Positions 32,728-40,439 of a stretch of 64,000 nt of DNA are shown in pieces (within the stretch, counting starts at the first letter, position 1; every line of letters starts with the position of its first letter). A program made the position numbers and the translations under genes. This stretch comes from Streptomyces narbonensis (GTDB taxonomy: Bacteria > Actinomycetota > Actinomycetes > Streptomycetales > Streptomycetaceae). The stretch covers positions 186,001-250,000 of the forward strand of contig NZ_BMSF01000005.1 of assembly GCF_014649015.1 (NCBI RefSeq). Direction: 5' to 3'. The notes under the pieces are model-generated. The model saw only the letters and a list, made by a program, of their open reading frames with translations. It was not told where the DNA came from and did not search any database.

Positions 32728-33946
32728 CGTAGTCCCCCGTGTTCATGCTGAAGTGGAATTCGTCGCCGTAGTCGACGAAGGACGAGGTCCTGTTCTCCTC
32801 GGCGTACAGCCTGCGCAGCTCCTCCATTCCGTCCGGCGTGGGCGGCCCCAGCTTCACCAGGTCTCCGGCCACTTTCAGGAACGTGTGACCGTTCTTGTGC
32901 ACGGCCTCGGCGCTCGAACAGCGCACGACGTATCCCAGGCGGGTCGGGAGCAGATCGGCGTCCAACGAGGAGGGCCGGATCTCGTGCGTGTACAGGCGGT
33001 TGGTGGACAGCGGCATGAAGAAAACGGAGCCCGGATAGAGGGTCACGGTGAACTGCGGGGGGAGCGGGGCCCCGCCACGTTCTTCGGACTGCTGCTTGAG
33101 CCGGAAGTGGAGCCTGGTCAGCCCGCTGGCGCCCTTCACCCCGTAGTCGAAGACGTCTTCAGCCAGCGGCTCCAGCTTGTCGAGCTGATCGTAGAAGGTG
33201 CAGAAGGCCATGATGCCGTTGACGGGCATGTCCTTGGTCTTGTCTGCATGGGCCGAGATCTTGGCCTTGGACTGCTTGCGCTCGGCCGTGGCAAGGGTGT
33301 TGTGGTAGATCTGAGCGAGGACGTGATTCAGTGGCGCATGGTTCCGGAAGACGGTGGCGGCCTCGCGGTTGAGAGCCTCGACGATCTGTGTGTCGGTCGG
33401 GCGGAAGCTCTCGGTCGGCCCCGACAGGTTCGTGGAGCACCGGAGTAGACGGAAATGTAGTTCGTCGTCACTGTTTCGCGTGACGGGCGTCAGATAGATT
33501 CCGCTGCGATGGGCCGTTCCGGGCTTGGTGGATTCCGTCAGGGACTGGAACTCGTGCTCCGCACGAATCCCTGCGAAGTGATCGGCGTCGAGCTCGAAGA
33601 ACCGACGGTAGTAGACGCCGACGCCGTGGACACGGAGGGGAACTCGACCGAGGCCGACGAGGGTCCAAGGATGTTCGGCATCCTCGCGGTACCCGTGCGA
33701 GAGCTCCTGGATGACGAAAACCCTGGCGGCTGCATGGAGTTGGTGACCGTTGATCCCGGATATGTCGCCACACAGATAGACGGTCCTCCGGGCCGCCAGG
33801 TCGGGCGGACCGGAAGCCAGGTCCTCCGGCGTGACGACGGACCCGAAGAAGTTCCTGACCGACTCGTCGTCGTGCAGCGTCGCGGGCGCCACCAGGATGT
33901 TCTCCGCATCGTCGATGTGCGCTTCTGTCAGCTCTGATGTGTCCAT
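32711..33946 (-). CDS. Fe(II)/2-oxoglutarate-dependent oxygenase-like protein (paralogue B)
   Basis: 411 residues. The C-terminal 190 residues match paralogue A: H233-A-D235 (KISAHADKTK), H321 (RLYTHEIRPS), Arg342 (LGYVVRCSS), then NGHTFLKVAGDLVKL and ELRRLYAEENRTSSFVDY. The N-terminal 200 residues are an extra domain with a Cys, His and Tyr-rich character (YLCGDISGINGHQLHAAARV, GVYYRRFFELDADHF), absent from A. It is first in the operon. The start is ATG 33946 (TTG 33949 also possible). A hairpin at 34081-34111 separates it from the lipoprotein gene, so its promoter should lie in 33950-34080. Confidence 0.65.
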   Translation of the reverse strand: MDTSELTEAHIDDAENILVAPATLHDDESVRNFFGSVVTPEDLASGPPDLAARRTVYLCGDISGINGHQLHAAARVFVIQELSHGYREDAEHPWTLVGLGRVPLRVHGVGVYYRRFFELDADHFAGIRAEHEFQSLTESTKPGTAHRSGIYLTPVTRNSDDELHFRLLRCSTNLSGPTESFRPTDTQIVEALNREAATVFRNHAPLNHVLAQIYHNTLATAERKQSKAKISAHADKTKDMPVNGIMAFCTFYDQLDKLEPLAEDVFDYGVKGASGLTRLHFRLKQQSEERGGAPLPPQFTVTLYPGSVFFMPLSTNRLYTHEIRPSSLDADLLPTRLGYVVRCSSAEAVHKNGHTFLKVAGDLVKLGPPTPDGMEELRRLYAEENRTSSFVDYGDEFHFSMNTGDYDAPRV

Positions 33947-34080
33947 CAAGCGGTACCTGCCCTTCGCAGACGTGTCCTCGGGAACCGGACGTCCACCGAT
34001 TCCTCGGCCTCCCGCCAGTCTCCCTCGGACGCCGGCCGGTACTCGCCTCGACTGTCCTGGTCCTGGTCCTGGCGGTCGGG

Positions 34081-34111
34081 CCCGGAGCCCCGCCGTTCTC
34101 GGGGCTCCGGG
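34081..34111 (-). terminator. hairpin terminator of the lipoprotein gene
   Basis: A perfect 12-bp stem (34081-34092 with 34100-34111), 7-nt loop, 21 bp past the lipoprotein stop on the minus strand. It isolates the oxygenase operon from upstream read-through. Confidence 0.75.
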
Positions 34112-34131
34112 TTCCGCAGATCTTCTGGCGA

Positions 34132-34821
34132 CTACTGCCGGGCGGCTGCCAGTTCGTCAACCGCCGTCGTGGTCGCGGCCTTGCCGTCCTGGAGCTGCTG
34201 AAGGCGCTTCAGGGTCGCGGCGAGAATGGCCTGCGTGCCCGAGGGGTCACCGCCGGTGGCGCCTTCGACCCGTACGCGGACGGTGGCCTTGCCCGAGCGG
34301 ACGTACCCGTAGACGGAGTCCTCGCTGGCGCCGGGGTTGACGACGAGCGTGTTCTCGTCGCCGATCGGCTTCCTGGGGCGTTGCTGCTTGCTCGTCTCGG
34401 TGCCCTTCCACGCGGTGTACTGGCGGTGGGCGGCATCGGTCGAGTCGAAGAGGCAGATCGCTATGAACGCCATGTCGAGCGTGGAGCCGTTGTACTCGTA
34501 CGAGGGATCACCGCCACGGACCCAGCCCGGCGGGGTGCTGTCGTCGTCCTGGGCGCCGTTGCAGTACTGCCCGTCCGTCACCGCCTTGTCGTCGTGCAGG
34601 GTGTAGCCGGGAAGCGTTTCGCCATCGCCGAGCAGGGCCTGCGTGAGGTGGGCCTGAGGGAGTTCCTTGGTGATGGGCTTCGGAGCGGCTGCCGGCTTGC
34701 TCGCCGGCTGCTCCGGCTTCCTGCCGTCGGTCGAGCCGGCCCCTTCGCCGCCGGAGGAACAGGCGGTGAGCGTGGCCATCCCGAGGAGAGCGGCGGCGAG
34801 AGTGATGCGTACGCGTGGCAT
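34132..34821 (-). CDS. secreted lipoprotein, hypothetical (about 229 aa)
   Basis: The N-terminus MPRVRITLAAALLGMATLTACSSGG is a lipoprotein signal (lipobox LTAC). After a Lys/Pro/Ala linker comes a globular domain with two cysteines (GQYCNGAQDDD and IAICLF), a pattern seen in many Streptomyces sensor-like lipoproteins (LPGYTLHDDKAV..., GYVRSGKATVRVRVEG). It resembles PknH-sensor-like or DUF extracellular domains in style, but I cannot assign one. The ATG at 34821 (or the GTG two codons upstream) is the start. It is divergent from the light cluster, across a 23-bp tandem repeat. Confidence 0.7.
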   Translation of the reverse strand: MPRVRITLAAALLGMATLTACSSGGEGAGSTDGRKPEQPASKPAAAPKPITKELPQAHLTQALLGDGETLPGYTLHDDKAVTDGQYCNGAQDDDSTPPGWVRGGDPSYEYNGSTLDMAFIAICLFDSTDAAHRQYTAWKGTETSKQQRPRKPIGDENTLVVNPGASEDSVYGYVRSGKATVRVRVEGATGGDPSGTQAILAATLKRLQQLQDGKAATTTAVDELAAARQ

Positions 34822-34900
34822 GAGCACACAGCCTAGCCTTCGATGATCATGAAGCCCCGGAGAAATCCGTCACCGGCCGGCCGGAGGCAGGACGCCACGC

Positions 34901-35022
34901 CGCATCCCGATCCCTCCCCGCCCCGCATCCCGATCCCTCCCCGCCCCGCATCCCGATCCGTGCCCGCCCTGCGTCCCGATCCGTGCTCGCCCCGCATCCC
35001 GATCCGTGCCCGCCCCGCATCC
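34901..35022. repeat. 23-bp tandem repeat, about 5.3 copies
   Basis: Copies beginning CGCATCCCGATCC (fourth copy TGCGTCCCGATCC) start at 34901, 34924, 34947, 34970, 34993 and 35016, exactly 23 bp apart, with small substitutions (CCTCCCCGCC versus GTGCCCGCC). It fills the space between the divergent lipoprotein and SDR-DUF2867 genes and could affect either promoter. There is no protein on either strand. Confidence 0.9.
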
Positions 35023-35131
35023 AGGAAGGACGTAAATAGGGAAGAGTGGACGTATCGCCCCGCCCGCAACGGGGCGACATCCGAAACGACGAAACGACGC
35101 GTCCCTCCGGTCGGAAATGGGGTGGCTGTTC

Positions 35132-36703
35132 ATGGCGCCGCGCACCCGGTCCTCGTCCTCCGTGCCCTCCTCCTCGTCCGCGGGGGAGTTGTGCCTGGTC
35201 ACCGGGCCCGGTGGCTACATCGGCGGCCGGCTCGTGCCCGAGCTGCTCGACGCCGGATACTCCGTACGGTGTCTGGCCCGCACCCCCGCCCACCTCCGCG
35301 ACCACCCCTGGGCGGACCGCGTCGAGACCGTCCGCGGCGACGTCACGGACGCCGAGAGCCTGCGCCCCGCCCTCCGGGGCGTCCGGGTGGCCTACTACCT
35401 CGTGCACTCCATGAGCTCAGGGCGGGACTTCGAGGAGACCGACCGGCTCGCCGCCCGCACCTTCGCGGCCGAGGCGCGGGCCGCCGGCGTCCGCCGGATC
35501 GTGTACCTCGGGGGACTCACCCCTGCCGGCCTCCCGGAGGATCAGCTCTCACCCCACCTGCGCTCCCGGGCCGAAGTGGGCCGGATCCTGCTCGCCTCCG
35601 GCGTTCCCACGACCGTGCTGCGTGCCGCCGTCGTCATCGGCTCCGGCTCGGCGTCGTTCGAGATGCTCCGCTATCTCACCGAGCGGCTCCCGGTCATGGT
35701 GACTCCCAGCTGGGTCGGCACCCGTGTGCAGCCCATCGCCGTCCGTGACGTCCTGCGCTACCTCGTCGGCAGTGCGGGGATGCCCTCCGACGTCAGCCGG
35801 ACCTTCGACATCGGCGGCCCCGACGTCCTGACCTACCGGGAGATGATGGAGCGCTACGCGCGAGTCGCCCGGCTTCCCCGCAGGCTGATCCTGCCGGTCC
35901 CCATGCTCACCCCGCGCCTGTCCAGCCAGTGGATCGGACTGGTCACCCCGGTCCCCGCCGCCCTGGCCCGGCCGCTCGCCGAATCCCTGCGGTACGAGGT
36001 CGTCTGCGCCGAGCACGACATCGCCGGCCATGTGCCCGACCCGCCCGGGGCACCCCTGCCCTTCGACCGGGCGCTCACCCTCGCCCTCCAGCGCGTCCGT
36101 GAGGCCCAGGTCATCACCCGCTGGTCCTCCGCCGCCGTGCCGGGAGCGCCGAGCGACCCGCTGCCGACCGACCCCGACTGGGCCGGCGGCAGCCTCTACA
36201 CCGACGAACGGCAGCGGTACGTCGCGGCCGGCCGCGAGGACCTGTGGCGGGTCGTCGAGGGCATCGGTGGCGAGAACGGCTGGTACTCGTTCCCGCTCGC
36301 CTGGGCCCTGCGCGGCTGGATCGACCGGCTCTCCGGCGGGGTCGGACTGCGCCGCGGCCGCCGCGACGCCGCCCGGCTGCGGGTCGGCGACGCCCTGGAC
36401 TTCTGGCGCGTGGAGGAGATCGAGCGGGAGAGCATGCTCAGGCTCCGCGCCGAGATGCGACTGCCCGGCCTGGCCTGGCTGGAGATGTACGTCGAGCACG
36501 ACGGCGACGGACGGTCGACCTACCGGCAGCGCGCCCTCTTCCACCCCCGGGGCCTGGCCGGACAGCTCTACTGGTGGAGCGTCGCCCCCTTCCACGCCGT
36601 CGTGTTCGGCGGCATGGCCCGCAGGATCGCGGGAGCGGCTGAGGAGTTCGCCCGTACGGGCGAGGCACGCCCTTCCGCCGAGCGGGAGTCCTCGCATCCG
36701 TAG
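35132..36703 (+). CDS. NAD(P)-binding SDR-like protein with C-terminal DUF2867
   Basis: About 523 residues. N-terminal extended-SDR/NmrA-like Rossmann domain with TGPGGYIGGRLVPELL at about 20-35 and GVRVAYYLVHSM. The second half is a DUF2867 START-like domain (YTDERQRYVAAGREDLWRVV, GGENGWYS, LDFWRVEEIERESMLRLRAEM, LYWWSVAPFHAVVFGGMAR). Proteins of this architecture are often next to photolyase and B12-dependent MerR genes in light-induced regulons. The ATG at 35132 has GGGGTGG upstream; the ATG at 35117 is an alternative. It is followed after 93 bp by the photolyase gene on the same strand. The reaction is unknown, possibly membrane- or pigment-related. Confidence 0.8.
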   Translation: MAPRTRSSSSVPSSSSAGELCLVTGPGGYIGGRLVPELLDAGYSVRCLARTPAHLRDHPWADRVETVRGDVTDAESLRPALRGVRVAYYLVHSMSSGRDFEETDRLAARTFAAEARAAGVRRIVYLGGLTPAGLPEDQLSPHLRSRAEVGRILLASGVPTTVLRAAVVIGSGSASFEMLRYLTERLPVMVTPSWVGTRVQPIAVRDVLRYLVGSAGMPSDVSRTFDIGGPDVLTYREMMERYARVARLPRRLILPVPMLTPRLSSQWIGLVTPVPAALARPLAESLRYEVVCAEHDIAGHVPDPPGAPLPFDRALTLALQRVREAQVITRWSSAAVPGAPSDPLPTDPDWAGGSLYTDERQRYVAAGREDLWRVVEGIGGENGWYSFPLAWALRGWIDRLSGGVGLRRGRRDAARLRVGDALDFWRVEEIERESMLRLRAEMRLPGLAWLEMYVEHDGDGRSTYRQRALFHPRGLAGQLYWWSVAPFHAVVFGGMARRIAGAAEEFARTGEARPSAERESSHP

Positions 36704-36796
36704 CCGTCGCGGCATGCCCAGCCGACGCCGGTTCACGCCTGCGTCAGTAGGTGCATCCGACGGCGCACCGCCCGGTGAAGGAGGACCGCAGATCCC

Positions 36797-38230
36797 ATGC
36801 AACAGCCCACCGGGCGCCTCACCACCGCCCCGGTGCCGATCGCCAGGAATGGTGCCATGAACGTCTCGATCGTCCTGTTCACCTCGGACCTCCGGCTCCA
36901 CGACCACCCGCCGCTGCGGGCCGCCCTCGCGTCCGCACCCGAGGTAGTGCCCCTCTTCGTCCGCGACCAGGCGGTGGACAGGGCCGGCTTCGCCGCGCCC
37001 AACCGGCTCGCCTTCCTCGCCGACTGCCTGACCGACCTGGACGCCGGGCTGCGCGCCCGGGGCGGCCGGCTCGTCGTACGGCACGGCGACACCGTGGCCG
37101 AGGTGTGCGCGGTGGCCCGGGAGACCGACGCGGACGAGGTCCACATGGCGGCCGGATGCACCGCCTTCGCACACGAGCGGGAGCGGCGGCTGCGCCACGC
37201 CCTGGAGGCGGACGGCCGCCGGCTGTACGTCCACGACGGGGTCGTCACCGTGCTGCCGGCGGGCGAGGTCACTCCGGCCGGATCGGACCACTTCGCCGTG
37301 TTCACCCCGTACCACCGGCGGTGGTCGGCCGAGCCGCGCCGCTCCCCGGCCGCGGCGCCCCGGTCCGTACAGGTGCCCGGCGCCCTGCGGTCCGAGGAAG
37401 TGCCCTCGCGCAGCGCCGTCGCGTCCGTGTCCGAGGGCCTGGCGACCGGCGGCGAGACCAAGGGGCGCGAGCGGCTCACCACCTGGCTGTCGAGGCACGT
37501 CGACGCCTACGAGGACCGGCACGACGACCTCGCCGGTGACGTCACCTCCCGCCTCTCCCCGTACCTGCACTTCGGCGCGGTCTCCGCGAACGAGGTGGTG
37601 CACCGCGCGCGCTCGCGGGGCGGGGCGGGCGCGGAGGCGTTCGTACGCCAGATGTGCTGGCGGGACTTCCACCACCAGGTACTCAACGCCCGACCGCACA
37701 CCGCCACGCAGGACTACCGGACCCGGCACGACCACTGGCGGCAGGGGAAGCAGGCCGACGCCGACCTGCGGGCATGGCAGGCCGGCCTGACCGGCTACCC
37801 CCTCGTGGACGCCGCGATGCGCCAACTCGCCCACGAGGGCTGGATGCACAACAGGGGCCGGCTGCTCGCCGCCTCGTTCCTGACCAAGACGCTCTACCTC
37901 GACTGGCGGCTCGGAGCCCGCCACTTCCTCGGTCTCCTCGTCGACGGCGACATCGCGAACAACCAGCTGAACTGGCAGTGGGCCGCGGGCACGGGCACCG
38001 ACACCCGGCCCAACCGGGTCCTCAACCCCGTTCTCCAGGCGCGGAGATACGACCCCGACGGCGCCTACGTCCGCCGCTGGGTCCCCGAACTCGCCTCCTT
38101 GGAGGCCCCCCTGATCCACGAGCCGTGGAAAGTCCCCCCGCTGGACAGGGCCGCTCTCGACTACCCCGATCCGATCGTGACGCTCGCCGACGGCCTGGGC
38201 CGCTTCCGGCGCGCCCGCGGCCAGGACTGA
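36797..38230 (+). CDS. phr: deoxyribodipyrimidine photolyase (class I CPD photolyase)
   Basis: 477 residues. The N-terminal photolyase/antenna domain (VSIVLFTSDLRLHDHPPL) is followed by the FAD-binding C-terminal half: RLSPYLHFGAVSANEVV, FVRQMCWRDFHHQVL, WQAGLTGYPLVDAAMRQL, EGWMHNRGRLLAASFL and GDIANNQLNWQWAAGTGTD. These include the residues that contact FAD and the flipped-out dimer, and the Asn of the DxANNxLNWQW motif. It repairs cyclobutane pyrimidine dimers with blue or near-UV light. GAAGGAGGAC lies 11 nt before the ATG at 36797; the ATG at 36857 (MNVSIVLF) is a possible alternative. Probably co-transcribed with the SDR-DUF2867 gene; part of the light-response cluster. Confidence 0.93.
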   Translation: MQQPTGRLTTAPVPIARNGAMNVSIVLFTSDLRLHDHPPLRAALASAPEVVPLFVRDQAVDRAGFAAPNRLAFLADCLTDLDAGLRARGGRLVVRHGDTVAEVCAVARETDADEVHMAAGCTAFAHERERRLRHALEADGRRLYVHDGVVTVLPAGEVTPAGSDHFAVFTPYHRRWSAEPRRSPAAAPRSVQVPGALRSEEVPSRSAVASVSEGLATGGETKGRERLTTWLSRHVDAYEDRHDDLAGDVTSRLSPYLHFGAVSANEVVHRARSRGGAGAEAFVRQMCWRDFHHQVLNARPHTATQDYRTRHDHWRQGKQADADLRAWQAGLTGYPLVDAAMRQLAHEGWMHNRGRLLAASFLTKTLYLDWRLGARHFLGLLVDGDIANNQLNWQWAAGTGTDTRPNRVLNPVLQARRYDPDGAYVRRWVPELASLEAPLIHEPWKVPPLDRAALDYPDPIVTLADGLGRFRRARGQD

Positions 38231-38401
38231 ATGAGCCCGAGGGGCGTACCGGGCGGCCGCCGGACGCGCGCAGGACCTGGCCGCCCCCGGCGAATCCCGT
38301 GCTGTCCCGGAGTGCCCAGGGGTGTCCTGAGGCGGGCGAGGGCGTCCTGAGGGCGGGCGTGGGTGTCCTGGGGGTGTCCTGGGGCTTCCTGGGACAAAAC
38401 A

Positions 38402-38418
38402 ACGCACAACCGATGCGT
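38402..38418. promoter_or_regulatory. candidate B12-photoreceptor operator upstream of the ECF sigma gene
   Basis: ACGCACAACCGATGCGT, with palindromic outer arms ACGCA/TGCGT, about 83 bp upstream of the sigma gene's start at 38501. It matches 14 of 17 positions with ACGCACGAACGATGCGA at 40315-40331 in front of the photoreceptor gene, the only such pair I found in the window. It follows an A-rich stretch (GGACAAAACA) that could be part of the promoter. Confidence 0.55.
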
Positions 38419-38500
38419 CTTGAGACCCTGCCGCAATCCGACGGAACCTGAGGAGGCATGGAACACCCGCCCGCACCCCCGGGCCGGAGGAGGAGTCGTC

Positions 38501-39160
38501 ATGAGCGCAGCGCCCACGGTCAGCCGCCCGAGGCCCCCCGCCACGGCCGGCGAGGAGCCCTGTCCCCTCCTCCCCGACCTCGCCGAGCCGACCGACGCGG
38601 AGATCGGCGCGGGACTGGCCCAGGGGGACCCGCAGTGCCTCGCCCTGGCGTACAGGCGCTGGGGCGGCCTCGTGTTCAACCTCGCCGCCCGGACGATCGG
38701 GGACGCCGGTGAGGCGGAGGACGTGACCCAACAGGTCTTCCTCGCCGCCTGGCGCGGCCACCACGGATACCGCCCCGACCGGGGCCCCGTCCCGGCCTGG
38801 CTGGTCGGCATCACGCGCCGCAGGATCGCCGACACGCTCGCCGCCCGCACCCGCAGGACCGAGCTCGTCGCTGCCGCCGGGGCGGCCCTGCCCCCTCATA
38901 CAGCGGCCTCCGACGGTCCTGACCACCTGCTTGACCGCCTCGTGATCACCGGTGAACTCGCCCGGCTTCCTCGCGTCCAGCGAGACGTCCTGACCCTCGC
39001 CTACTTCGGCGACCTGACGCAGACGCAGATCGCGCGGCGGACGGGCCTGCCACTGGGCACGGTCAAGAGCCACACCCGACGCGGCCTTCAACGGCTGTGC
39101 CACAGCCTCACACCCGACACCCGCACCGATGCCGGGCAGCCCGAACCCGCGGCAGACTGA
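38501..39160 (+). CDS. ECF sigma factor, LitS-like
   Basis: 219 residues. Region 2 is seen in ALAYRRWGGLVFNLAARTIG and AEDVTQQVFLAAWRG, and region 4 in LPRVQRDVLTLAYFGDLTQTQIARRTGLPLGTVKSHTRRGL, a helix-turn-helix for the -35 element. The N-terminus carries a 35-residue Pro/Ala tail. The position between a photolyase and a convergent LitR/CarH-type gene is that of the light-induced sigma LitS of S. coelicolor, so a role in transcribing the light regulon is likely. ATG behind GGAGGAGGAG. No anti-sigma gene adjoins, consistent with control through transcription by the photoreceptor. Confidence 0.85.
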   Translation: MSAAPTVSRPRPPATAGEEPCPLLPDLAEPTDAEIGAGLAQGDPQCLALAYRRWGGLVFNLAARTIGDAGEAEDVTQQVFLAAWRGHHGYRPDRGPVPAWLVGITRRRIADTLAARTRRTELVAAAGAALPPHTAASDGPDHLLDRLVITGELARLPRVQRDVLTLAYFGDLTQTQIARRTGLPLGTVKSHTRRGLQRLCHSLTPDTRTDAGQPEPAAD

Positions 39161-39283
39161 CCGCCCCACCGGAACGCCCACCAGGGCGCCCCGCCCCAGC
39201 GGTGCCGTGCCCCGGGCGCCCGGTGCAGCGAGCGTGTCCTCGTCTGGTCCACCCGCCTCAGTCGACGCTCTGGTCCACCCGCG

Positions 39284-40300
39284 TCATTCGACGGTGGCGG
39301 CCTGCCCGTCTGCGGCGTCGGGTCCAGCCACGGAGGTGGAGGCTGCCGTGCAGCGCTGGGTGAGGGCGTCGAGCGCTTCGCGCAGGCCGGTGGGGCGCAG
39401 CATTCCGGGTGCGACGGGCCGGCCCGCCCAACCGGGGCCTCCGAGCAGCACCAGCGGGTGGGTCCGGGCGCCCCTGACGCCGAACGCGGTCTCCGCCACG
39501 TGCCGGGCGAGCGCGTGGCTCGCGGTGGAGCGGGACTGCGACCACAGGACGACGGCCGTCGGCCCCAGCCGTCGTACCGCCGCGTCCAGCGCCTCGGCCG
39601 GTACCGCGGCCCCGAACATGCGGAACGACAGGCCCAGTGCGGCGAGGCCCGCTGCCAGGGCCTCCAGCGGCAGGGTGTGCTGCTCGCCCGGGACACAGGC
39701 GAGCAGGACCGGCGGCGTGCCGGCGGGGTGCGGGCGGGCGGCACCGGCCAGCTGCCGCAGGGTCGTGGAGATGTGCCAGGACAGCAGGTGCTCGACCTCG
39801 ACGTACCGGTCGTTCGAGGACTCCCACTTGCGTCCCACGGCGTGCAGGGTGGGCGCCATGACGTCCTCCCACGAGGTGACGAGCCCGTGCTCGGCGACCA
39901 GCTCGCGCAGCAGCGTGTCCATGGTGGGGCTGTCGAGTCGTACCGCCGCCCGGGCCAGGCCTCGGAACTCGCGCTCGACCCCGCCCAGCGGCAGTCCGTT
40001 GCCGGATCCCGGCGCGCTCGCGGGCGCGGTGGCGCCGGGGGCCCGCGGCGGTGACGGCTGGTGCCCGGCACGGGCCAGGGCCGCCCGGGCCGCCTCGGCC
40101 GGTGGCACGCCCGAGGTGGTGAGCCGGCACATGGTCTCGAGTACGGCGATGTCCGCCGGCGACCAGCGCCGGTGACGCCCACCCACGCGTGCCGCCGGAC
40201 CGATTCCGTACCGCTGGTCCCACGACCGCAGGGTGGTGGGGGAGACGCCGAGCCGCCGGGCGACGGCCCCCGTGGTGACTCCGTGAGTCGCGTCCGTCAT
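39284..40300 (-). CDS. litR: LitR/CarH-type MerR regulator with B12-binding domain (photoreceptor)
   Basis: 338 residues. N-terminal MerR helix-turn-helix (VTTGAVARRLGVSPTTLRSW) with the wing GRHRRWSPADIAVLETM. A B12-binding four-helix bundle follows, with the light-sensing tryptophan motif as W159-x10-E170-H171 (KWESSNDRYVEVEH); characterised members have W-x9-EH. The Rossmann domain contains E206-Q-H208, the expected lower axial cobalt ligand. In the dark such proteins bind adenosylcobalamin as tetramers and repress; light breaks the Co-C bond and releases DNA. ATG at 40300 with AAGAG upstream. The gene converges on the sigma gene and has a palindromic site in its own promoter. Confidence 0.85.
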   Translation of the reverse strand: MTDATHGVTTGAVARRLGVSPTTLRSWDQRYGIGPAARVGGRHRRWSPADIAVLETMCRLTTSGVPPAEAARAALARAGHQPSPPRAPGATAPASAPGSGNGLPLGGVEREFRGLARAAVRLDSPTMDTLLRELVAEHGLVTSWEDVMAPTLHAVGRKWESSNDRYVEVEHLLSWHISTTLRQLAGAARPHPAGTPPVLLACVPGEQHTLPLEALAAGLAALGLSFRMFGAAVPAEALDAAVRRLGPTAVVLWSQSRSTASHALARHVAETAFGVRGARTHPLVLLGGPGWAGRPVAPGMLRPTGLREALDALTQRCTAASTSVAGPDAADGQAATVE

Positions 40301-40305
40301 CTCTT

Positions 40306-40331
40306 CATCGTACGACGCACGAACGATGCGA
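40306..40331. promoter_or_regulatory. candidate autoregulatory operator of the photoreceptor gene
   Basis: 40306-40328 is an imperfect palindrome: CATCGTACG / CGAACGATG, one mismatch per arm, 5-bp centre. It ends 6 bp before the gene's start codon region. Overlapping it, 40315-40331 carries the 17-bp motif ACGCACGAACGATGCGA shared with 38402-38418. Binding here would block transcription or translation initiation of the photoreceptor and could also affect the divergent gene at 40440. Confidence 0.55.
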
Positions 40332-40439
40332 GCGCGGCATGTGAGCCGAGGGGGCTCATCGAACACCTCTCTGAGTGACCAGCGCCTTCGGAGCACCTGT
40401 CCGAGGTGACCGCTCCCCGCGCCTCTCGTTTGCACAGTC

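Noticed and set aside
38300..38400. Multiple GTCCTG boxes before the sigma gene
   Set aside because: Spacing is irregular and no symmetry is present; looks like simple-sequence drift rather than binding sites.
35549..39181. 1,210-codon open frame on the minus strand under the light cluster
   Set aside because: Same artefact; it spans several well-supported plus-strand genes and has no protein-like features.
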